DNA of 64,000 nt. Source: Prescottella soli. GTDB taxonomy: Bacteria; Actinomycetota; Actinomycetes; Mycobacteriales; Mycobacteriaceae. The first letter of the stretch is position 1. Each line of letters starts with the position of its first letter. Positions 53,799 through 61,900 of the stretch are shown here, one piece after another. The translations under genes and the position numbers were made by a program. The notes beneath the pieces were generated by a model. The model did not search any database. It had not been told where the DNA came from and saw only the letters and a list, made by a program, of their open reading frames with translations. The stretch is from contig NZ_CP157276.1 in assembly GCF_040024445.1 (NCBI RefSeq), forward strand, positions 5,411,812-5,475,811, written 5' to 3'.

Positions 53799-54320
53799 GT
53801 GGACGACACCTCGAACGCAATTGCCGACCTGTTCGACAAACAGGCGATCTACGAAGTCGTCCTGCGCTACTGCCGCGGGATCGACAGGCTCGACTACGAC
53901 CTGATCCGGAGCGCCTATCACCCCGATGGGATCGATCATCACACCGGTTTCGACGGACCCGTCGACGAGTACATCCAGTGGCTAAGATGTAAGATCGAAA
54001 CATTTGATGGCACAATGCATTTCGTCGGAAACCACTATGTCGAGCTGTTCGGAGACCGTGCGATCAGCGAGACCTACTCGACAGCCACGCACTGGGGTGG
54101 CGGACCCGCGGGACCCGCGGGACTGAACTTCACCAGCGGCGCGCGATTCGTCGATCTGATGGAGCGGCGAGATGGCATGTGGGCGATCTCAGAACGGTGG
54201 GCCATACGCGAATGGACCCGGTCGGATGCGGGAAGGTTCATCGCGCCCGAGGCCGCAGGGCCCCGGACCATACGGGGTTCCAGTGATACGTTCCACCAAC
54301 TCCGCTTGAGCCTGGCTTAG
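53799..54320 (+). CDS. SnoaL-like (NTF2-fold) protein
   Basis: 173 residues from GTG 53799, with GAGGAGG eight bases upstream. The fold is SnoaL_4: DKQAIYEVVLRYCRGIDRLD, then DLIRSAYHPDGIDHHTGFDG with the usual Tyr-His-Asp cluster, and MHFVGNHYVELFGDRA. It is 14 bases before the SDR ATG. Unlike the first SnoaL-like gene, this one has intact flanks. Confidence 0.8.
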   Translation: MDDTSNAIADLFDKQAIYEVVLRYCRGIDRLDYDLIRSAYHPDGIDHHTGFDGPVDEYIQWLRCKIETFDGTMHFVGNHYVELFGDRAISETYSTATHWGGGPAGPAGLNFTSGARFVDLMERRDGMWAISERWAIREWTRSDAGRFIAPEAAGPRTIRGSSDTFHQLRLSLA

Positions 54321-54334
54321 TAAGGAGGAATCGC

Positions 54335-55105
54335 ATGGACGACTTCGGTCATCGATCGGGCGCTGCGCTGGTGCTGGGTGCCAGCGGTGGATTGGGTCGG
54401 GCGACTGCTCGGATGCTCATCGAGCGCGGTAGCGATGTCGCCCTGACCTATCGCCGCTCCGAGCGTGCGCTAGACGAATCCCTGTCCGCCGCAAAGTCGC
54501 ACCGTCGCAGGGCCAAGGCCTGGCAGCTCAACCTCTCCGACGCAGCCCAGACGTCCGATGTCGTGGCGCAGGTGGCGGCAGAATTCGGTGGTATCCACAC
54601 ACTCGTTTACGCCGCCGGCCCGCACGTTCCGATGGTGCATCTGAGCAAGGTTCAGCCGGCCGACTTCCAACACCAGGTCGTCAACGATGTAGCCGGGTTC
54701 TTCAACGCGACACACGCAGCTCTCCCTCATCTCCGAACGAGCAGGGGCAACATCGTCGCCGTCACCAGCGCCGGAACGTCACGCTTTCCCGTGCGGGACG
54801 GCATGTCGATCGGGCCCAAGGCGGCCGTCGAAGCGTTGGTCCGTGGCATCGCGGCCGAGGAAGGGAAATACGGCGTCCGAGCCAACAGCGTCGGCCCAGG
54901 GATGACCACCGCCGGGATGGCGGACAGGCTCATCAAGACCGGCGAACTCGACAGCAACGCCTTGGGCGTCGCCAAGGCCCACATCCCGCTCCGAGAATTC
55001 GGCGACGCCGATGACATCGCCGAGGCGGTGTGCTTCCTCGCGTCCGATCGAGCCGACTTCATCAGCGGCCAAAAACTCGACATCGACGGCGGATACGGTG
55101 TGTAG
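54335..55105 (+). CDS. Short-chain dehydrogenase/reductase, FabG-like
   Basis: 256 residues. ALVLGASGGLGRATARMLIE gives the GxxxGxG cofactor motif. A Tyr-Lys pair in the usual YxxxK position is not evident: the corresponding region reads MSIGPKAAVEALVRGIAAEE, with Ile-Gly before Pro-Lys, so the catalytic Tyr may be absent. The C-terminus has NSVGPGMTTAGMADRL and GQKLDIDGGYGV. ATG 54335 has AAGGAGG at ideal spacing. It probably acts in the same pathway as the KshA-like oxygenase, but a non-dehydrogenase role is possible given the missing Tyr. Confidence 0.8.
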   Translation: MDDFGHRSGAALVLGASGGLGRATARMLIERGSDVALTYRRSERALDESLSAAKSHRRRAKAWQLNLSDAAQTSDVVAQVAAEFGGIHTLVYAAGPHVPMVHLSKVQPADFQHQVVNDVAGFFNATHAALPHLRTSRGNIVAVTSAGTSRFPVRDGMSIGPKAAVEALVRGIAAEEGKYGVRANSVGPGMTTAGMADRLIKTGELDSNALGVAKAHIPLREFGDADDIAEAVCFLASDRADFISGQKLDIDGGYGV

Positions 55106-55512
55106 CCGCGCGACATCCGAGCCCGGCACGCACTGCACCCACCCTGGACCACCACACTCGACATGCATGCTCGCAGCAGGGAGCGATGCGTCCATCCTTC
55201 GACGACGAGGACTAGCGATCGAGAACCACAGAGGGCGCCGCCTGCTACAGCTCGGGACCTCTGCCGCGACTGGGCGGGTCGCGTTCCGGACCCGAAGCTT
55301 CCGGTCCGTTCACGGGCTCACTTGTGCGGCTGACCTTGCCGAGCGGTCGGGGGAACGCCCCGCCGGCCGCGCGAAGTCCGTCGAGGATCGCCGAATCGAC
55401 GCAAGATGCCCTCGCCTCCGCGCTGGTGGCGAGGGCGTCTGGTGCTTGCGACGTCAGTTGCATGCGCGCCGGGGTTGGCTGGTTCGGCCGCTGCGGTGAG
55501 GAACCCTTGACG
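55106..55512. other. Intergenic region, nothing recognised
   Basis: About 400 bases after the SDR gene. Open frames here overlap on both strands without family likeness. A GC-rich dyad near 55400 might terminate transcription but lacks a T tract. Confidence 0.4.
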
Positions 55513-55990
55513 TCACATGGAGACGATGCGCTCGGCCGTGGCGTCGTGCGGCGCCTCCACGTCGACGATCTGAACGCTGTAGCCGGCATCGGTCGACTGG
55601 CCGACGAGTTCCTCGGCCCACGGTTTCCAGGCCATTGTGCCGTCGATGATCAGGTTGTCTCCGCGATCGATGGCCTCGCGGGCGGCAACTGCGAACAGTT
55701 CGGTCGACTCGCGGTGAACGAGGGCGGACAGCTCGTTCGGGTAGAAGTAGCTCTGCCCGTCGAGCTGGCGCAGGTTCTCGGGCAGCATCTCCTGGAGCGA
55801 ACCGTCGGTGATTGCGGCCGCGAGCAGACAGCAGTTGAACACGTCAGATCGAGTTCGCGCCAGTGGTTTACGTTGCTGTCGCCGAACAGATGCTTCGTGC
55901 GTTGAGGACTTACCGGAGCCTGGTGGGCCCGCCCATGAGGATGGCCGACCGATGGATTGGATGTCGGGCTGGGATGTGCGCCAGCGTCGC
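55513..55990 (-). pseudogene. Zeta-toxin-type kinase gene, frameshifted
   Basis: The C-terminal part is open for over 100 codons (TDGSLQEMLPENLRQLDGQS, then VHRESTELFAVAAREAIDRG and DNLIIDGTMAWKPWAEEL), a clear zeta-toxin/AAA-type kinase pattern. Upstream, the Walker A GPPGSGKSS lies in the same frame, but the piece before it (ILMGG) and the piece between (GDSNVNHWRELD) are in other frames. At least three indels are therefore needed, and the end after DVEAPHDATAERI is shortened. Zeta toxins phosphorylate cell-wall precursors; this one is inactive. No epsilon antitoxin was seen. Confidence 0.65.
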
Positions 55991-56136
55991 AGGGTCTAGG
56001 CGTGCAGCCGCCGGCGGGCGGGTGTCCGGACGGCGGATTCCAGCGGTCGTCGCAACACTGCTGCCTTCTCCTGCTGTGACGAGGGTATCGATGTGCCTAC
56101 TTCAGTTCGTCGGCGTCTGCCAAGCGGAGTCGAGCG

Positions 56137-56883
56137 TAGGCTGACAGTATCGAGGTGCTTTGGTCGCCGGCGGTTCCTGTTCGGCGGTGCATCGGTTGGA
56201 CATGCATCGGTTTCGTCCTCCGATGAAGGAGCGTCCGCCATGACGAGAGAATCTGCTCCGGTCAACGGCCTCCTCTACGAGGTCGAGACCTCTGACGGTT
56301 TGCAGCCGTTTCCCATCCCGACCCGAACCCCGCGAATGGTCCTGTGCGCTCAGTTGCCGGGATCCGGGGAGATCAGCGGCGCTTGGTGGCCGTGGACATC
56401 GAACCTGACCGCGCAGCTTCACGACCTGATCTCGGTACTGACACCACGCACGGGGCCGATCGAACGGATCGCATTCGACTGGGGTGCGATCAGTGTCAAT
56501 CAACGCCGCATCGACAACACCGACGGAATCCGTTTCATCGGGCCGCTGCCTGGCCAGCCTGCCGGGGTGATGTGCTTGCTCGGCACCGATGGTCGCGGCA
56601 CGCTGCTGGTGGTTGTTCCGCCGACCACTCAGCCGCAACGAGCCTACGAAGACATGCGATCAGTGGTGGACGACGGCTACAGGATCGCTTGACGAGCCAA
56701 CGCCGCGCTCTGCGTCGCACGCGGCGAGCGCCTTGCGGTTCACTCGCGCGGTCGGCTCCGTGCATGCAGTGTGGTGAGTAGGCTGAACGTATCGAGGTGC
56801 TGAGTCGCCGGCGGTTCCCGTTCGGCAGTGCATCGGTTGGACATGTATCGGTTTCGTCCTCCGATGAAGGAGCGTCAGCCATG
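56137..56883 (+). repeat. Duplicated 105-bp leader before two DUF5994 genes
   Basis: 56137-56242 and 56779-56883 align over about 105 bases with few differences and one small gap, and both run into the ATGACG of a DUF5994 gene. The shared part includes CGTCCTCCGATGAAGGAGCG, with AAGGAG as the ribosome-binding site. It marks a tandem gene duplication that kept its upstream region. Confidence 0.75.
56240..56692 (+). CDS. DUF5994 family protein, copy 1
   Basis: 150 residues. The N-terminal RTPRMVLCAQLPGSGEISGA, then WWPWTSNLTAQLHDLISVLT, and the C-terminal PLPGQPAGVMCLLGTDGRGT are the usual DUF5994 blocks, including the W-W-P-W-T/S motif. The function is unknown. AAGGAG lies eight bases before ATG 56240. 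A tandem paralogue follows, with about 640 bases between corresponding starts. Confidence 0.8.
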   Translation: MTRESAPVNGLLYEVETSDGLQPFPIPTRTPRMVLCAQLPGSGEISGAWWPWTSNLTAQLHDLISVLTPRTGPIERIAFDWGAISVNQRRIDNTDGIRFIGPLPGQPAGVMCLLGTDGRGTLLVVVPPTTQPQRAYEDMRSVVDDGYRIA

Positions 56884-57270
56884 ACGCGACCCACCACCCC
56901 GATGGATCCTCGGGTTCCCCGGTCTGACGGGTTTCAACCGTTTCCCATCCCGACCCGAACACCACGACTCGTGCTGCGCGGCCACGTCGCAGGTTCCGGC
57001 CGAGTCGGTGGTTGGTGGTGGCCGTGGACACAGAACCTGACCTCCCAGATTCATGATCTGATCTCGGCGCTGACACCACAGACTGGTCCGATCGAATCGG
57101 TGGCGTTCGACTGGAACAAGATCAGTACCAGACAGCGACGAACCGAAGACCCGGACGGCGTTCGGTTCATAGCGCCGCTACCCGGTCAAGCAGCCGGGAT
57201 GATGTGCTTGATCGGCACCGATCACCGCGGCACGTTCCTGACCGTGATCCCGTCGAACATGCAGCCCTAG
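56881..57270 (+). CDS. DUF5994 family protein, copy 2
   Basis: 129 residues, similar over its length to the upstream copy (GFQPFPIPTRTPRLVLRGHV; GGWWWPWTQNLTSQIHDLIS; GQAAGMMCLIGTDHRGTF). It ends about 20 residues earlier than copy 1 at VIPSNMQP, losing the helix RAYEDMRSVVDDG. The start is fixed by similarity and by AAGGAG. A strong dyad follows the stop. Confidence 0.8.
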   Translation: MTRPTTPMDPRVPRSDGFQPFPIPTRTPRLVLRGHVAGSGRVGGWWWPWTQNLTSQIHDLISALTPQTGPIESVAFDWNKISTRQRRTEDPDGVRFIAPLPGQAAGMMCLIGTDHRGTFLTVIPSNMQP

Positions 57271-57284
57271 AACGTCACTTTCAG

Positions 57285-57317
57285 CGAACACCCCCGGGTG
57301 GAGGCCGGGGGTGTTCG
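57285..57317 (+). terminator. Hairpin after the DUF5994 pair
   Basis: Perfect 13-bp stem, CGAACACCCCCGG (57285-57297) with CCGGGGGTGTTCG (57305-57317), seven-base loop, 15 bases after the stop. There is no T tract, which is common for actinobacterial terminators. Confidence 0.75.
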
Positions 57318-57570
57318 GGTGGTCGCTTCCCTCGGGCCACGGCACGCACTGTATGCGCGGGATCTGACGGCGTCAGACCGCACGCGGTCGGCAGTGTGTG
57401 TGTAGAGGCATGCACCGTCACTAGCTGTCGACTCCTACTCGTACTGCCACCGCTTCCCTCAGTGCACTCGGCAATCGTGGACTGAGACTCCATGCTTGCT
57501 GGGGACGTAGGTGCGCCCTACCTCAGCAGTGGGCGATGCGCCAGAGCAGTGCAGCACCACCCGCACGGCC

Positions 57571-57702
57571 GAACGCCTCTACATCCACCGCAACACCGTC
57601 GTCCGTCGCCTGGCACGCGCCGACGAGCTGATGCCCCGACCGCTCGCGAGCAACCCGATCGTCGTCGGCGCCGCACTCGAGGTACTCCGCTGGTGCAGGT
57701 GA
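57571..57702 (+). pseudogene. C-terminal fragment of a PucR/CdaR-type regulator
   Basis: The frame ends TAERLYIHRNTVVRRLARAD followed by ELMPRPLASNPIVVGAALEV. This is the HTH_30-type recognition end of PucR/CdaR regulators, where A..L..H.NTV..RL is conserved and the ALEVLRW tail is common. The rest of the regulator is missing; the DNA upstream to 57320 has no matching frame. It is a relic. Confidence 0.55.
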
Positions 57703-57932
57703 CGTCCCCCTGGTGCAGCTGACGTCGCCGTGCGGTCCAAATCGCCCGGTGATGACCTGCGAAGTGGCGCTGGGGCAACCACTTTCGCAGCGCAATGGAG
57801 AACCCGGTGTGTGCCGTCTCGTCATAGCCCCGGCGCCGCAACCGGCGCGATCAATTCGCCCACCCTGGCCTGTCGGACACGTATTCGCCGGAGCGACGAT
57901 CGGGTGCGTCTCGGAGCACCCCGCCGCGCGGC

Positions 57933-58646
57933 TCAGCCGGAAGTCGGCGGGCTCAGGGTGCCGTCGACGACTTCGGCGGCAATGTCGTGGAGCGGTCGGC
58001 CATGGGTGCGGGCGTAACGGCGGAGCGCGTCGAATGCCACCGCCGGGGTGCATCCGGCACTTTTGGCGAGCATCCCCTTGGCTTGCTCGATGATGACCCG
58101 GCTCGTCAGCGCCTGTCGCAGTTGAGCGGCCTCCTCCTGCGCGCTGCGCGTGGTGCGCTTGTGCAGCAGGCCGATGGCAGCGATGCGCGCCAGCGCCCGG
58201 CTCGTGTCGACGTCCTCTGCTGGGAGGCTGTCGGTGGCGACGCAGAACATGTTCAATGACCCGATCGCCTGGTTTCCCAGCCGCAACGGAACGGCATGGA
58301 CGGCGCCGAAGCCGAGCTCTCGGGACAGGTGCTGAAATCGTGGCCAGCGCGCCGAGGTCGCATCGCGCCCGAGGTTGACGAGGGGACGCCCGGTGGTGAA
58401 ACAGTCGTAACAGGGGCCACGGGCGTCCGCCAGTTCCAACCGTTCGAGGGTGTGCGCCGACTCGGTGGTGCACGCCACCGAAGCGAGGTGCCCGCGTTCA
58501 TCGGTCAGTAGGATGCCGGCAGCGTCGATCGCCATCAGTTCCACGGTTCGGTCGGTCAGCGTGCGGAGAACGTCGACGGTGTCGAAGCCGGGTACGAGGG
58601 CGTCCGCCAGTTCCTCGAACACCTGGACCAGTCGTTGTTCACTCAT
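57933..58646 (-). CDS. GAF-ANTAR transcription antitermination regulator
   Basis: 237 residues. The GAF domain spans about 10-160 (VDVLRTLTDRTVELMAIDAA; GPCYDCFTTGRPLVNLGRDA). The C-terminal ANTAR domain has QLRQALTSRVIIEQAKGMLA and PAVAFDALRRYARTHGRPLH, with the helix pattern used to bind paired RNA hairpins near terminators. In mycobacteria and rhodococci such proteins respond to small ligands or stress. ATG 58646 is taken as start; a GTG at 58718 would add 24 residues. It is divergent from NRPS2, with a 310-base gap. Confidence 0.85.
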   Translation of the reverse strand: MSEQRLVQVFEELADALVPGFDTVDVLRTLTDRTVELMAIDAAGILLTDERGHLASVACTTESAHTLERLELADARGPCYDCFTTGRPLVNLGRDATSARWPRFQHLSRELGFGAVHAVPLRLGNQAIGSLNMFCVATDSLPAEDVDTSRALARIAAIGLLHKRTTRSAQEEAAQLRQALTSRVIIEQAKGMLAKSAGCTPAVAFDALRRYARTHGRPLHDIAAEVVDGTLSPPTSG

Positions 58647-58956
58647 GGGTTTCGGGTCTCTCCGGCCGTTTGTAGCCGCCGCCGGTTCCAGGCTAGCCAC
58701 GTCAGGCGTTGTCGGCACGGAGCGCTTCGGTCGGTTGGCGCGCTTCGAGTGGCTCTGGCACTATGGGTGAGCGGCCACCAAGTGGCCCCCGACGTCAAAG
58801 GCGTCGTTTTCACCACCCCGGACCCGGTGGCGCGGTCGGCACGGAGAAGACTCCAGCGCTGCTCACATATCGGGCACTCGCCGAGCCGCGCATTCACGGG
58901 CTGGTTATTCCACCCGCGACAGCCGGGTCGCGACGACACGACCAGATTGCACCCTG

Positions 58957-61900
58957 ATGGACGAGCAGGCGGAGCCGACGTCAACTGGATTCGGGACTTC
59001 TTCCATGGAAGTTGCTGCCCTGGAGCCCTTTCCGCTGTCGTCGGCGCAGTACGAGGTCTGGCTCGCGCAGCGACTGGCCCCCCACCTTCCGTACTGCATC
59101 GCTCAGTACGTGGAATTCCACGGAGACCTCGATCTCGACCTGTTCCGATGGGCGGCGGTGACCGCGGGGCGCGAGGTTCAGGGCGCCTTCCTCCGGCTGA
59201 TCGAGGTCGACGGGGAGCCCATGCAAGCAGTTGACCCGTCGTTGGACAACTCGCTGGGGTTCATTGATTTTCGGGGCGAGAGTGATCCGGTCGCGGCCGC
59301 AGATGCGTGGATGCTCGAGGACCGGTCGAGTCCGGTGGACCCGATGCGCAGCCTGGGGGTGTCGACGATCTTGCAGGTCGGTGATGCGCAGTACCTGTGG
59401 TACACCCGTGCTCACCATGTCGTGGTGGACGCGTATGCCGCGATGTCGACGGTCAACCGCATCGCGGCTCTGTACTCGGCTGCGGTGTCGGGCCGGGAAC
59501 CGGAACCCAGCAGGGCTGCCGATCTGCGAACGCTGTACGACATCGACTGTCGGTACCGTGCCTCGCGCCGGTTCGAGACGGACCGCGCGTACTGGCTCGA
59601 GCGGTTCCGGGGGCTGGCGGAGCCCGTGGGTCTGGCCGAGCGTGACGGTGCTCCGGTGGCCCACGACATGCTGGTGACCACAGCACTCGACGAGGACACG
59701 GCCGCCCGGCTCGAGGACTCCGAGGGCCGGGCGAGCCGGACGTCCGCCGCCGTGATCATCGCGGCGTTCGCCTGCTACCTCTCGCGGATGACGGGCCGGC
59801 GGGATGTTCGCGTGGATGTCCCGGTCTCCGGGCGGACCACCGCGGTGTTACGCCATTCGGCTGGGATGTTCGTGAACGTCGTGCCGCTACGGATTCGGGT
59901 CGGTCCCGGCGACACCGTGGGCGATCTGGTCGAGCGGGTGAGCCTGGAACTGATGGGCGCGTTGCGACACCAGCGCAGCAACCTCGCCGAGATCGTGCGC
60001 GGGGTGAGCGTCGGTGCCGATGCTCACCGGACCGCCGCGCCGATGGTCAACGTGATGCTCTTCCGTCAGGAGTTCGAATTCGGTTCGGTGACCGGCGAAT
60101 TTCATGTGCTCACTTCCGGTCCGATCGCGGACCTGCTGATCAACGTTTACCAAAGCGATACACCCGCACGGACGTTCGTCGAGTTCCGTGCAAATCCGCA
60201 GCGATACCGCATCGACGAGCTGAGGCTCCATCACGAGCGGTTCGTCGGCGTGATCGAGGACTTCGTGGCGGCTGGTCCAGAGTCACCGATATCGACGATC
60301 CACCGTGAGAGTGCGAGGGAAGGAGAGCGCCGGCTGGAGGCTGCCCAGGACCTGGACTATTGGCGACGGACGCTGGCAGGGTGGCCGGTACCGCTCGGGC
60401 TGCCGACAGATCGGCGGCGACCGAAACGGCGGTCCGCGGAGTCCGGACGGGTGCGGTTCGAACTCGGCGCGGAACTGCATCGGAAGCTGCAGCAGCGCGC
60501 CCACGAGCACGACTCGACGATGTTCATGACGGTGCATGCGGGGCTGGCGGCACTGCTGGCCCGGGTGAGCGGCTCCGACGACATCGCGGTGGGTGCGCCG
60601 ATTGCCCGACGGGCCACCGCCGCGCTCGACGACGGGGCGGACGCGTGCGCCGATGCCGTGGTGTTGCGGACCCACGTGGATCCGGGACTCTCGTTTGCGG
60701 AGCTGTTGGAGCGGGTGAAGCAGGGTCAACTCGGCGCATTCGCGCATACGAGGGTGTCGTTCGACCGGGTGGTCGAGGCCGTCGCCCCGGACCGCACGAC
60801 GCCCCGTCCGCCGCTCGTCCAGGTGGTCCTCGGTCCCGCTCGTACCCAGCGGACCGCGGTCGCCGGCGTGTCCGTCACCGCACCCGAGAGCTGTTGTCCC
60901 GACCGCTGCGATCTGCAGGTGACCGTAGGTGAGAGCTTCACCGACTCCGGTGGACCGTCGGGACTGTCGGTCGATCTCGCGTTTGCCGCCGATCTGTTCG
61001 ACGCGGCGACAATCCAGGCGTTCGCCGACCGGCTCGCGCGCATTCTCGAGCACGCGGCGGCAGATCCGACGGCCCCGGTCGGCGACATCGACGTGCTTGC
61101 ACCAGGGGAGCGCGAAGAGTTGACGCCGGTGTCCGGGACGGAGGCGTTGCCCGCGGCAACGTTACCGGGGCTGTTGGCGGCGTCGGTGGGCGTGGACCCG
61201 AATGCGGTCGCGGTGGTGTACGGCGAACGGAGTTGGACGTACGGCGAGCTCGACAGCCGGTCGAACCGCCTGGCGCGCTGGCTGATCGGTCATGACGTGG
61301 GGCCGGAGACGGGCGTGGCGGTGGGACTGCCGCGGTCGCTCGAGTCGGTCCTGGCGGTGTGGGCCGTCACCAAGACCGGTGCGGCCTTCGTTCCGGTCGA
61401 TCCGGGGTATCCGTCGGCTCGGCTCGAGTACATGCTCGCCGATTCGGGCGCCGTCCTGGGGCTGACGACCGAGGCTGTGTCGAGAGACCTGCCACGGACC
61501 GTGCCGTGGCTGCTGCTCGACGACGAAGCGGTCCAGGCGGAGGTGGCGGGGACTCCCGCGACGGCGGTGACCGACGGCGAACGGGTCTCGGCACTGATGC
61601 CCGACCACCCGGCATACGTGATCTACACATCCGGGTCGACGGGGGTCCCGAAGGGTGTGGTGGTCCCGCATCGGGGTTTGGGGGACCTGGCGGCGGACTT
61701 ACGCGACCGTTTGGAGACAGGGCCCGGTGCGCGGGTCCTGCACTTCGCGTCCCCGAGTTTCGACGCGTCGGTGTTCGAGCTGGTGTGGGCGTTCGCGTCG
61801 GGCGGGCGCCTGACGATCGCACCCCCGACGGTGTACGGCGGCGACGACCTGGCGGCGCTACTCGATCATGACCGCGTCACCCATGCGATCCTGACGCCGT

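Noticed and set aside
58709..58957. An 82-codon frame just before NRPS2
   Set aside because: No family likeness and no ribosome-binding site; its end only touches the NRPS start.
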